From: CAZDKK01 sp964506245
GTDB taxonomy: Bacteria; Eisenbacteria; RBG-16-71-46; CAIMUX01; WJJG01
Assembly: GCA_964506245.1 (NCBI GenBank)
Contig: CAZDKK010000045.1
Span: forward strand, 1 to 40,546
Reading direction: 5' to 3'
Length of the DNA stretch: 40,546 nucleotides
Shown here: in pieces, positions 1-12,200 of the stretch
Position numbering within the stretch: the first letter of the stretch is position 1
Layout: each line of letters begins with the position of its first letter
Notes under the pieces: generated by a model
What the model was told of the DNA's origin: nothing
Seen by the model: only the letters and a program-made list of their open reading frames with translations
The model's database searches: none
Translations under genes and position numbers: made by a program

Positions 1-76
1 TGCGCCCGCCGGCGGCCTGTCTCGCGCCGCGCCGTCCACCGGCGCCGCGCCGCCCTCCTGGTCTCCCGCTGGCCAT
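1..76 (-). CDS. Start of an unknown Arg/Gly-rich protein, running off the left edge
   Basis: A possible gene start lies at the window edge on the minus strand. ATG at 76 is preceded by a good Shine-Dalgarno stretch (GGGAGGTGA at about 84-92). The 25 visible codons begin MASGRPGGRRGAGG and are rich in Arg and Gly. It would follow the gene at 112-573 after a 35-bp gap, as expected for an operon. The visible part is low complexity and could be spurious; the ribosome-binding site is the main support. No function can be given. Confidence 0.35.
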   Translation of the reverse strand, partial: MASGRPGGRRGAGGRRGARQAAGGR

Positions 77-111
77 CCTGTCACCTCCCGTGGGGCGTGC
101 TCGCTCGGGCA

Positions 112-573
112 TCACCATCGCCACTGCAGCAGGGACAGCCGCACGCTCCATCCCCCGGCAGCAGCCGGCCCCTCGATCCGATCGAAAGCGTCCGAGGCCT
201 GCACCGCCCGCGCGGCCACGGGCGCACGCGCACCGGCGGGGCCAGCGGACGAGAAGAGATCGTCCCGCCCCGTGGCGGCTTGCCAGATCCCCACGCCGCA
301 GCCCGCGAAGGTCCCGATCACAACGCCCCATCGCACGGTGTCGCTGCGACTGCCCTCGTCCACCACCAAGGTGAGTGTCCCGCCGAGGATCAGCCCGGTC
401 ATGCCGCCCAGCAGGGTCGTCTTCAGGACGTCGAGAAGGGGTTCGGAGGCTCGGGCGTTTCCCGCTTGGGCGGCCAGCAGCAGGCAGAGGATCACGATGC
501 CCGGTGCTCGCCGGCGCCGGCGCGCCGTGCGAGGACTCGAACCGTGTGGGGAATCTGGGGCGTCATGGGCCAT
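112..573 (-). CDS. Small exported or membrane-anchored protein, unknown function
   Basis: A 153-residue protein. The start was placed at ATG 573, preceded by AGGAAAGGG; the frame stays open further upstream, but that part is low complexity. The N-terminus carries an Arg run (about residues 15-23) and then a hydrophobic stretch ending AGNARA, which looks like a signal peptide with Ala-x-Ala cleavage near residue 43. Two more hydrophobic, glycine-rich segments follow (around TTLLGGMTGLILGGTLTLVV and VRWGVVIGTFAGCGVGIW), compatible with a glycine-zipper-like pair of membrane helices. The C-terminus is polar. No family is recognised. A strong sigma-70-type promoter lies about 75 bp upstream (648-677). 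It diverges from dnaE. Confidence 0.65.
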   Translation of the reverse strand: MAHDAPDSPHGSSPRTARRRRRAPGIVILCLLLAAQAGNARASEPLLDVLKTTLLGGMTGLILGGTLTLVVDEGSRSDTVRWGVVIGTFAGCGVGIWQAATGRDDLFSSAGPAGARAPVAARAVQASDAFDRIEGPAAAGGWSVRLSLLQWRW

Positions 574-647
574 CCCGGTGCCCTTTCCTGGCGCTGGATC
601 GGGGTCGTCCTCCGCACCCCGCCCGCGCGCTCCGCGGCCGCCATAGC

Positions 648-677
648 ATTCTAGGAAGCGGTATCTGCGGGTGTCAA
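648..677 (-). promoter_or_regulatory. Sigma-70-type promoter for the 112-573 gene
   Basis: Read on the minus strand, TTGACA (677-672) is followed after 18 bp by TAGAAT (653-648). That is a full -35 match and a five-of-six -10 match. Transcription would start near 641 and give a leader of about 68 nt. Confidence 0.7.
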
Positions 678-865
678 CGACAGCGCTGGCAAGGGATGCC
701 TCCCTTGCGGGCGATCCGTCCCCCAGCGGGGCCGGGGGCGCGGCCCTGGCCCGCGCGCCCGCTGGCGAAATCCACGAGAGACGCGCCCATTGCGCCGTTT
801 GCTTCGAGCGGCACGCGAGGGTGGATCGGACTCCCGGGGGCCGCGCGATCGTGCGCCGGGCCGAT

Positions 866-894
866 TTGCTTTTTCCCGGGCATCGGGGCATGAT
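866..894 (+). promoter_or_regulatory. Candidate promoter for dnaE
   Basis: TTGCTT (866-871), a 17-bp spacer, then CATGAT (889-894). The match to consensus is moderate. The position, about 80 bp before the dnaE start, is suitable. Confidence 0.35.
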
Positions 895-980
895 CCGTGT
901 CGCGGCGGGGCGAGCGCACATCGGGCGGCAATTGGCGCCGCCCGGCGCCCATCCCGCCGGAAGAGCCCAGGGAGGGCCCG

Positions 981-4480
<3,500 letters not shown>

Positions 4481-4484
<4 letters not shown>

Positions 4485-5314
4485 GCGGGGCCGACCTGCA
4501 CCTGCACTCCACCGCCTCCGACGGGCGCTGCTCCCCGCGCGAGGTGATGCGCCGCGCCTTTGGCTGCGACCTGGCCGCCGCGGCCCTCACCGATCACGAC
4601 ACGGTGGCGGGGGTGGCCGAGGCCGCGCGCGAGGCCCACCGCCTGGGGCTGCGGTTCCTGCCCGCCTGCGAGCTGAGCGTCACGGCGGGGCCGCTCGACG
4701 TGCACATCCTCGCCTACGGCATCGACCCGGCCGAGGCGGGACTGCGCGCGCTGCTCGCGCAGCTCCAGGCCGCGCGGGAGGAGCGCGTGCGGGAGATGAT
4801 CTCGCGCCTGGCGGCGCTCGGCCTGGCGGTGCGCTGGGAGGACGTGCTGGCCGAGGCGCGCGGGTCCCAGGCGTTGGGGCGCGCGCACGTGGCGCGAGCG
4901 CTGCGGCGTCAGGGCCGGGTGGCCTCGCTGACCGAGGCCTTCCAGGGCTACGTGGGCGACGGCCGGCCGGCCTGCGTGTTGAAGCGGACCCCGGCGCCGG
5001 CGGAGGTGCTGCGCGTGATCCGCGCAGCGGGTGGCACGCCCGTGATCGCGCACCCGATGCTCTACCGGCTCGCCGATCCCGAGGGATTCTTCGCCGGCTG
5101 GGACATCGCCGGCGTGGAGGTGGATCACCCGCGACATCCCGCCCACGCGCGAGCCGGGCTGGAGGGGTGGGTCGCGCGCCGCAGTCTCATCGCCACGGCG
5201 GGGTCCGACTGGCACGGGGAAGAAGACCCCGACGCCTATGTCGGCTGCCGGCGGTGCGCGCTCAGCGTGGTCGAGCGGCTCGCCGGGATCGGGGCCTCGC
5301 GAGGTGAAGGATGA
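4481..5314 (+). CDS. PHP-domain phosphoesterase (YciV/RNase AM-like)
   Basis: A 277-residue metal-dependent phosphoesterase of the PHP superfamily. Its closest familiar relatives are YciV-type 3',5'-nucleotide bisphosphate phosphatase/5'-3' exoribonucleases. The metal-site motifs are in order: ADLHLHSTASDGR at the N-terminus, ALTDHDTVAG, PACELSV, the GRAHVARAL block, GGTPVIAHP, and TAGSDWHG near the C-terminus. GTG 4481 overlaps the dnaE stop (GTGA) and is preceded by GGAAGGAGCC, so it is probably translated by coupling to dnaE. The substrate is inferred from the family. The 3' end overlaps the convergent gene at 5262-5645 by 53 bp. Confidence 0.92.
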
Positions 5315-5645
5315 ATCCGGTCCCGCGCCCGAATGCGCGCCAGAATCGCGCGCTGGCGCCGTCGCGGCCGGGGCCCTCGGACGCGATCTGGTCGCGGAGG
5401 CTGGGCAGATCCCGGGCCAGGTCGCATCGCTCCCGATCCAGCTCCTCGAGGGCGCGGCGGTCCACCAGCGTGAGCGCCGATCCCCGGTGGATGTCGTTGT
5501 AGAGGCTCACCAGATGTTGCAGCAGGACGCGCGACAGGGGGATGCGGCCGGAGCCGGTGTGCAGGAACCAGGTCTCGAGCTCCTCGTCGAAGCGGACGGT
5601 GCCAAGGTGTTCGGACTTGTCCGGCTCCATCGACCTGCCTGCCAT
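5262..5645 (-). CDS. Conserved-looking hypothetical protein
   Basis: A 127-residue soluble protein. The minus strand was preferred over an equally long plus-strand frame because its composition is protein-like: an N-terminal segment with ETWFLHTGSGRIPLSRVLLQ, then a helical region rich in Asp/Glu/Arg/Leu (about residues 35-90) and a basic tail. ATG 5645 has GAGG four bases upstream; Met6 is an alternative start. Its 3' end overlaps the PHP gene, and its 5' end is 23 bp from the divergent gene at 5669, leaving almost no room for a shared promoter region. The family is not recognised. Confidence 0.6.
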   Translation of the reverse strand: MAGRSMEPDKSEHLGTVRFDEELETWFLHTGSGRIPLSRVLLQHLVSLYNDIHRGSALTLVDRRALEELDRERCDLARDLPSLRDQIASEGPGRDGASARFWRAFGRGTGFILHLARPRSRRAARPR

Positions 5646-5668
5646 CTATCCTCGGGGAGGAGACCCTG

Positions 5669-6481
5669 ATGCGCAGGGCGCACGGGTGCCGCCGCGATCT
5701 GCACCGCGCGGGGCTCGCCGGTGCGGGCCTCTGGCTCGCACTCACCCGCGCGGCGATGCCGACCAGCGCTCCGGTCCAGGCACCCTGCCGGCCTCAGGCC
5801 GCGCTGTTCGAGGGCACCGGCCGGGAGCTGATCCACGCGTTCACCTATCGACCCGCGCAGGCGACATCCCAAGCTGTCGTCCTGGCCCGGGCTGGTATCG
5901 CGAGTCCCGATGAGGCCTGCTGGAGCCTGCTCGCGGCGGAGCTGTGCCGGGCGGGCTGGTGGGTCATCGTGCCGGGCTCGAGGCCCGGCCTGCGCCCGGC
6001 TGGCGCGGGACAGCAAGAGGATCCGGCCATCGCCCCCCAGGGTCCGCCCATTGCCCTCAGCGACTCGACCGAACTTTTCGTGGCCCTGGTCGGCGCCGGG
6101 TCCTGGGCGGAGGCCGGAGCGTTCGCGGGGAACCTGGGCGTGGCCATCGGGGCCATCGCATGGATTCTGCCTGAGGCCGAATCGCTGCCCGGGGCCGATG
6201 CGCTGCCGGTTACCGGTGGGCCGAGCCTGCTGCTCGTGGCTTCACAGAAGCGGCAGGCGAGCTTGGCCCTTGCGAGCGACCTCTTCTCAAGGTTCAATAC
6301 AGTCGCGGAGCTTTGGTTGCTCAGCTGGGGTGAGACCGAATGCGAAGTGCTGGCGGCCGAGCGTCAGCGCCGCAGTCTGCTCGATTGGCTGGAGGCCGCC
6401 GCGCGCGTCACGCGCGCCGCGGACGAGGCTGGGCAAGGGCCGGCGGCCGGGTCCGCGTCCGGGAAGGAGCCTGGGAGATGA
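5669..6481 (+). CDS. Exported alpha/beta-hydrolase-like protein, probably non-catalytic
   Basis: A 270-residue protein starting at ATG 5669 after GGGGAGGAG. The N-terminus looks like a signal peptide (basic residues, then AGLAGAGLWLALTRAAMP). The order of segments resembles an alpha/beta-hydrolase fold of the dienelactone-hydrolase or DUF3530 type: a YRPA strand, AELCRAGWWVIVPG, then AGNLGVAIGAIAWILPE where the nucleophile elbow is expected, and PSLLLVASQKRQA followed by a C-terminal helix RRSLLDWLE. The usual G-x-S-x-G serine is absent, so catalysis is doubtful. It heads an envelope operon, with its stop overlapping the next start (ATGA at 6478-6481). The fold assignment is inference. Confidence 0.75.
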   Translation: MRRAHGCRRDLHRAGLAGAGLWLALTRAAMPTSAPVQAPCRPQAALFEGTGRELIHAFTYRPAQATSQAVVLARAGIASPDEACWSLLAAELCRAGWWVIVPGSRPGLRPAGAGQQEDPAIAPQGPPIALSDSTELFVALVGAGSWAEAGAFAGNLGVAIGAIAWILPEAESLPGADALPVTGGPSLLLVASQKRQASLALASDLFSRFNTVAELWLLSWGETECEVLAAERQRRSLLDWLEAAARVTRAADEAGQGPAAGSASGKEPGR

Positions 6482-8079
6482 GGGTGCCTGCGCTACTGCT
6501 CGCAGCCTGCGGGCTGCTGGCCGCTGCGGGCGGGACGGCGGGCGATGTCCCCGCCAGCGCCGAGCGCGCCCCCGCGGGGATCGGCGCCCAGACGTGGTCC
6601 GCGCTCGGCGAGGAGGCCCTGGCGGCCTTCGAGATGGAGGACATCCCGCGGGCCCGCGCAGCGGTGGGTGCGTTGGCGGCCATCGATCCCGATCACCCCG
6701 TGACACGCTATCTGAGCGCGCGCCTGGCCGAGCAGTCCGGCGACCATGAAGCCGCGCTTCAGCACTACGGCGAGATCCTGGCCGGGACCCGCGCCGGTCA
6801 CGCCTCGCGCTGGGCGCGACTGGCGGCCGCGAACTGGGTGCGCGCGCGCAGTGCGCTGACGCAAGAGCGCGTGCGAGCCGCGCTGCTGCGCCCACCCCAG
6901 CAGGAACCGAAGCGTGGCAGGTGTCTGATCCTGCCGCTCGAACCGATCTTCGTGGCGCAGACCTCGGAGACAGACGCCGAGCAGATGCGCGCCCTGGGTG
7001 TGACGATCGCGGCTTGGCTGGTCGACGCGCTGGCGCGCTTGCCGGGAACGGAGCCCGTCGATCTGCCCGTGGTCCACCTGCTGCGGCGCGCGCTGGCGGG
7101 CAGCGTGCAGGCCGGCCCGGCAGGGGGGCCCGGCGCAGATGTCGACGCCGGCCGGCTGCCCCCCATCTCGACCGTGCTGGGCGTCACGACGCGCTTGGCG
7201 GGGCTGAAGCCCGCCGGTCCGCCCCCGGGGGCCGAGGGCGAGGCCGCGCCGCGACGCTATCTGGAGACGTCCCCGGGCGGGGAGTGGACCGACGAGGCCG
7301 CGGCCGCCTTGGCTCACTTCCAGATCGAGCACGACCTTCCTGCCACGGGAATCGCCGACCCCGAGACGCGCGCGGCCCTCGAGCGGGCCTATCGCCGCGA
7401 GCGCCGGGCCCTGACGCTGCCCGCGCTGCCGGCCGATGTCACCGACCCGGGGCGCGCGATGGCCCGGCTGCTGGGCGCCGAATCCCTGCTCAGCGGGACG
7501 CTCGAGGCCAATGGCGCGGGTGAGATCCGCTGGCAACTCGCCTGGGTCTCGGCGGCCGACGGATCGTTGCTGGGCAACCCGGAGAGCGGGAGTCTGCCGC
7601 GCAACCGGTTCGAGGAAGCTTTCATGCGGATGCAGCGCCTCGTCCTCGCGGGCTCCCCTTATTGCCCTCCGGCTGGGCGCGTCGAGGCCGTCGAGCTGCC
7701 CGCGGCCCCCACGCTGGCGGGGGCTCGGTCGTATGGCCAGGCGTTGCTGTTGGTGGATGAGGGGCGAATCGAGGAGGCTTCGTCCCAGTTCACCGCCGCG
7801 GCCCGCGAGGGGGCGGGCGAGCAAGCTGCCTGGTTTGCCATGGCCTGGTCGGTCACGGACGATGAGGCGCGCCTGTTGGAGCGTGATCTCCTCGACGAGG
7901 GCATCCACGGCCCGGTCGAGTTGCCGCCGGGGCTCCTGGCGCGTGAGGGCCGAGGCCTGGCCGCGGACCTGACCCGGGCCGCCCCCCAGGCGGGATCGGG
8001 CGCCCGCTGGGGTACCGGGCTGACGTTTCTGCCCGAGACCGGCTGGATCCACGTGCACGGCCGCGTGGAGGCGCCATGA
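6478..8079 (+). CDS. Exported CsgG/TolB-N-like protein with TPR-like and peptidoglycan-binding-like segments
   Basis: A 533-residue protein from ATG 6478, coupled to the upstream gene. An N-terminal signal peptide (MRVPALLLAACGLLAAAGG) includes a cysteine at residue 11, but the context is not a clean lipobox. Residues about 40-110 are alanine-rich and TPR-like (ARYLSARLAEQSGDHEAALQ-type helices). A strand segment RCLILPLEPIF, followed by LGVTIAAWLVDALARLP and later ARLLGAESLLSGTLE with an AADGSLLG ending, matches the pattern of CsgG/FlgO/TolB-N periplasmic domains. Between these lies FQIEHDLPATGIADPETR, which resembles a peptidoglycan-binding-1 helix. Its probable place is the periplasm, next to the barrel gene with which it overlaps (ATGA at 8076-8079). 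The function is inferred from fold resemblance only. Confidence 0.75.
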   Translation: MRVPALLLAACGLLAAAGGTAGDVPASAERAPAGIGAQTWSALGEEALAAFEMEDIPRARAAVGALAAIDPDHPVTRYLSARLAEQSGDHEAALQHYGEILAGTRAGHASRWARLAAANWVRARSALTQERVRAALLRPPQQEPKRGRCLILPLEPIFVAQTSETDAEQMRALGVTIAAWLVDALARLPGTEPVDLPVVHLLRRALAGSVQAGPAGGPGADVDAGRLPPISTVLGVTTRLAGLKPAGPPPGAEGEAAPRRYLETSPGGEWTDEAAAALAHFQIEHDLPATGIADPETRAALERAYRRERRALTLPALPADVTDPGRAMARLLGAESLLSGTLEANGAGEIRWQLAWVSAADGSLLGNPESGSLPRNRFEEAFMRMQRLVLAGSPYCPPAGRVEAVELPAAPTLAGARSYGQALLLVDEGRIEEASSQFTAAAREGAGEQAAWFAMAWSVTDDEARLLERDLLDEGIHGPVELPPGLLAREGRGLAADLTRAAPQAGSGARWGTGLTFLPETGWIHVHGRVEAP

Positions 8080-9248
8080 ACCTGCTGAGCTTGGCCCGGC
8101 CGGCAGCGCTGATCGCGGCCGCTGCCCTCGCTATCCTCCCGGCGGCCGCCACCGGGTTCACCGCCGCGGGCGCGCACTTCACGCAGGTGGGCTGGGATCT
8201 CGAGCAAGCCTGCGGAACCGGCACGGAGCCCTGCCAGTCGATGACGGGCGCGTGGGCCGATCTGCAGCTCTTCTCCGACTGGAGTGCACACGTCGAAGCC
8301 GGGGCCGTGACCGCACGCGACGGGGATGTGCGATTCGACGCCGGCGACGAGCTCGCTGGGTCGGCCATGCTCGTGTACGAGCCCTCCGGCCGCCGTTGGC
8401 GCGCGCAGCTGGGCGTGGGCACGCCCTGCGGCACCGAGCTGGCCGCCGATGAGCGCGAGCTGATCCGCCTGCTGGACGACCCGGTGCTTGGATATCCCGT
8501 GAACGGCATGGCGCGCGGCTGGCACCTCCACCTGGGCGCGCTCGGAGGCTTCGCGCTCAGACGCGGGCTGGGTCTCTTCGGCGGGGTCTCGGCGGACCGG
8601 TCGCTCGCCTACGATGCCATGCCCGGCGTCCAGCTGGAGCCCGGCGGCCGCCTGGCCGTCCTGGCCGGCTTGAACGCGGGCGGGCGACAGCGCGGCGGCG
8701 ATTTGCGGCTCACCCTCTCCTTCGACAGCCGGCAACGGCTGGACGACGAGGAGATCTGCAGCGGCCGGACGAACTGGAGCGCGAACGCATCCGGCCACGC
8801 GATCTGGGGCATCCTTCGGTTCGAAGGGGCCGCGGGGCTGGACGTCTCCGGGAGCGTCCGCTGGCCGTCGGCGGTCGAGCGCCTCGTTGATCTGCGCTCC
8901 GATCCGGGACGTCTGGCCGAGGTGACGTTCGACCTGGGGCTGGACCGCGGGCTCCGGCTCGGCTCGGGATGGAGCATGCGGCCGGCGATTTCCGCGACCT
9001 ACCGGCGTTTCGTGCCGCACGACCTGCCCCTCGGCGACGGATGGGTGCGCACGATCACGCCGGGGCTGGAGCTGGCGCAGGGCCCATTCTCGATCGCGGT
9101 GGGTGCGGGCTGGGGCTCGGGCGGCTGGCGCCCGTGGTGCGGGGAGACGCGCGGGCCGCGGCAGGACATCGACGGCGGCCAGGTGCGCGTGGCGTTGCAG
9201 TGGGTTCCCGGCCCGCAGGCCGGGCCGGGACGAGACAGCTTGCGCTAG
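8076..9248 (+). CDS. Putative outer-membrane beta-barrel protein
   Basis: A 390-residue protein from ATG 8076, overlapping the previous stop by 4 bp. A signal peptide (residues 1-25, LIAAAALAILPAAATG) is followed by many short amphipathic strands with alternating polar and hydrophobic residues and aromatic girdle residues, for example WHLHLGALGGFALRRGLGLF and WSMRPAISATYRRF. The last strand is close to the C-terminus (VRVALQWVPG), but a short polar tail follows it rather than a terminal Phe. It contains several cysteines, unusual for a barrel. Between a CsgG-like periplasmic protein and a giant Ig-repeat protein it may serve as a pore or anchor; that role is inference. No named family is recognised. 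Confidence 0.75.
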   Translation: MNLLSLARPAALIAAAALAILPAAATGFTAAGAHFTQVGWDLEQACGTGTEPCQSMTGAWADLQLFSDWSAHVEAGAVTARDGDVRFDAGDELAGSAMLVYEPSGRRWRAQLGVGTPCGTELAADERELIRLLDDPVLGYPVNGMARGWHLHLGALGGFALRRGLGLFGGVSADRSLAYDAMPGVQLEPGGRLAVLAGLNAGGRQRGGDLRLTLSFDSRQRLDDEEICSGRTNWSANASGHAIWGILRFEGAAGLDVSGSVRWPSAVERLVDLRSDPGRLAEVTFDLGLDRGLRLGSGWSMRPAISATYRRFVPHDLPLGDGWVRTITPGLELAQGPFSIAVGAGWGSGGWRPWCGETRGPRQDIDGGQVRVALQWVPGPQAGPGRDSLR

Positions 9249-9294
9249 ACCGCCGGGCCGAGCTGGGGGGCCGTGGGGAGCGAAGGTGGCAGCA

Positions 9295-12200
9295 ATGCGC
9301 AGAAGGCTCATCGGGCGAGTGGTGGGGAGCCTGGGCCTCCTCGTCGTGGCCGCACTGGGCCTGTGGCAGTGCGCCCAGGACGAGATCGCCGGGAGCACCC
9401 CCTCCGGGCTCCAGTTCGCCCTCAGCCTGCATGAGCCGCTGGCGTCGCTGGTCGACTCGGTCGAGATCGAGCTGACCCGCTCGGGCGAGAGTCAGGGGGC
9501 CGACACGGTCGCGGCGGTGGGAGGGGTGTTCTCCGCCACGCTGGTCGCGACCACTGGGGATGGCTACGCGGTCGCAATCTACGGCAAGGGATTGGGCGGG
9601 GCGCTCGAACCAGGGGCAATGGCCCGCGGCGTCGTGGCCTACGGCGCCGCGCGCGGGATCACCCTGCGGCCGGGCCGCGTCACGGATGTCGACCTGGACC
9701 TGCACCCCGCGGAAGGGCATGTCCTGCAGGTGCAGGGCGCGGCGGGCTACGACACCCTGCGCGTGAGATGGAACGTCGTCGCCGGCGCTTCCCGCTACAC
9801 GCTCGCCTGGCACTCTGGCGAGGTGGGCACGGCCGGCAGCCACGGTGACATCGCGGACACGGTGATCACGCTGACCTGGGGCGAGACCGGCCTGGACATG
9901 CCCATCGCCGGGGCGACCGACAGCGTCTACTTCCGCGTCCGGCCGGAGTTCGGCCCGCGGCGCGGCGTGTATGGCCCGGACCTGCTGGTCGACCTCTCGA
10001 GCTGGGTCGACCTGCCCACCCTGACGTTTCTCTACCCTGGCAACGGACTCACAGTCGAGCACGACACGGCCAGCGTCTGGCTCGGTTTCGATCGACCGAT
10101 GGACTTGGCCTCGCTGGTGGAGGGTGTGATCTGGAATGACATCACCGGGGGTGGGGCGGTCAAGTACACGCTCGAAGAGCTCGCGCCGAGCGGCTCGCGC
10201 TACCGCCTGGTGCCCCTGCAGGGCGAGCTCGGCTATTCCCGGCAGTACCAGGTCTTGATCCTGACGACGGTGACTGACACGCTCGGCCGCCGGTTCGATG
10301 CGTCGCGTGACTCCGCGGGCCTCCAAGCAGCGGGTGTCCGATGGCTCACGGCGGCCTACAGCCCGCTGCGGGTCCTCACCGTTCTCCCCCCGGCGGGCGC
10401 CGGCGACGTGGATCCCGCCGCGCCCGTGCGACTCATCCTCAACCGGCCGGTGGATGCTGCGACGCTCAGCGACACGACCTGCTTCGTGACCGATCCGCTG
10501 GGCGCATCGCTGCCCGGGTCGGCGGACACGGCGGCCACGGCCGACACGATCGTCTGGGTTCCCGACCCGCAGCTCTGGTACGAGACCCAGTACACGGTGC
10601 ACGCGACCCCGGGGCTCAGAGACCGCCGCGGGCGGCCGCTCGACGACGACCCCGAGACCTACCCCGAGCTCGAGCCCTTCACCTCCTTCTTCACCACGGA
10701 GGCGCAGCCGCCGGGCCCCATCGTGACGAGCGTCGTGCCGGCCGACGGCGCGCGCGCGGTGGCCACCACCGCGCGGGTGAGGCTCACCTTCAGCGAACCG
10801 ATGAACCCGGCCACGGTGCGCGTGCCGGAGACGTTCAAGGTGCTGCAGAACGGCATCGCGGCCCGGCAGGGGACGCTCGAGGTCGATGCCTCCCAGAAGG
10901 TCTTCACCTTCACCCCGCACGCGCCCTTCGACCTTTCGATGCGCTATGTCGTCGTGGCGGACTCGGGCATCACGAACCTGGCGGGCGTGCGCCTCGACCA
11001 GGACCGGGACCATCCGGGGTATGATGAGTTTCGCTCATACTTCTACACGGAGGGGCCGCTGAGCGTGATCGCCAGCGTCCCCATCGAGGGCGCGCAACGG
11101 GTCGACCGCGAGGCGCAGATTCAGCTCACCTTCTCCGATCGCGTCGACCCGGCGACGATCGACGCCGCGAGTGTCCGGCTGCTGCGGGGCACGGCGGCGG
11201 TCGCCTGCGGCCGCGCGCTGGCGCAGGACAGTCTGGCGCTCACCGTCACGCCCGAGGAAGCGCTGGCCTATCTCACCACCTATCGACTCGTGGCCGACAC
11301 GCTCGTGGCGGCGGCGGACGGCAGCCGCCTGGACCAGATCCCCGCCCAGGCCGGCAAGCAGCCCTTCGAGCTGACCTTCACCACCGAGCCCGAGAGCATC
11401 AACCCGCGCGTCACGCTGGTGGCCCCGGCGGACAGCGCGGTCGAGGTCGACCTCGACGTGGAGCCCGCCATCACCTTCTCCGAGCCGGTCGAACCGAGCA
11501 GCGTGCGGCTCAACACCTACTACCTGGTGCACGTCCTGGGCCCGCAGCAAACCGAGCCCGTCGCCGGGACGGTCAGCCTCGCGGCCGACTCGCTCTCGGC
11601 AACCTTCTCCCCGCAGGCCGCGCTGCTCAACGGGGGCGTCTACGAGCTGCGGGCAACCAGTCTGATCACCAGCCGGTTTGGCTTCCGCCTCGACCAGAAC
11701 CCCGCCGTGGCCGGCTATCAGGACTTCACCAGCACCTTCACCTGCGTGCCCGAGCGCGTCGCGCCGCGCGTGAGCGACTCGCACCCGCGCAACAACACCT
11801 CCGGCAACTCGACCACCGATCCGGTGCAGGTGCTCTTCTCGGAGCCGATGGACGCCGCGAGCGTCGCGGCGTCCTTCTCGCTCTCCACGAGCGGCGTGGC
11901 GGTGAACGGCACCGGCAGCCTCGACGCGACGGGCGAGCTGTGGACCTTCACCCTGGCCGAGACGCTGGAGTGGAGCACGGACTACACCATTGCGGTCGAT
12001 ACGACCGCGACCGACACGGCCGGCAACGCGCTGGATCAGAACGCGGTCATGCCGGGCCGCCAGGCTTTCCAGGCCACCTTCACGACCGCCTCCGACTCCG
12101 TGGGCCCGCGCGTCCTCGGGATGGACCCCCCCAGCGGCAGCGCGGGGGCGGGCGTTGCGCCGACCGACACCCTGCGCGTCACCCTCTCCGAGGCGCTGGC

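Larger units (their letters stand above)
574..980. other. Divergent intergenic region between the small membrane protein and dnaE
   Basis: About 400 bases with no convincing gene. It contains a near-consensus minus-strand promoter at 648-677 and a weaker plus-strand candidate at 866-894. Several frames stay open across it because of the high GC content, but their translations are Arg/Pro/Ala-rich and have no start signals of note. Confidence 0.6.
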
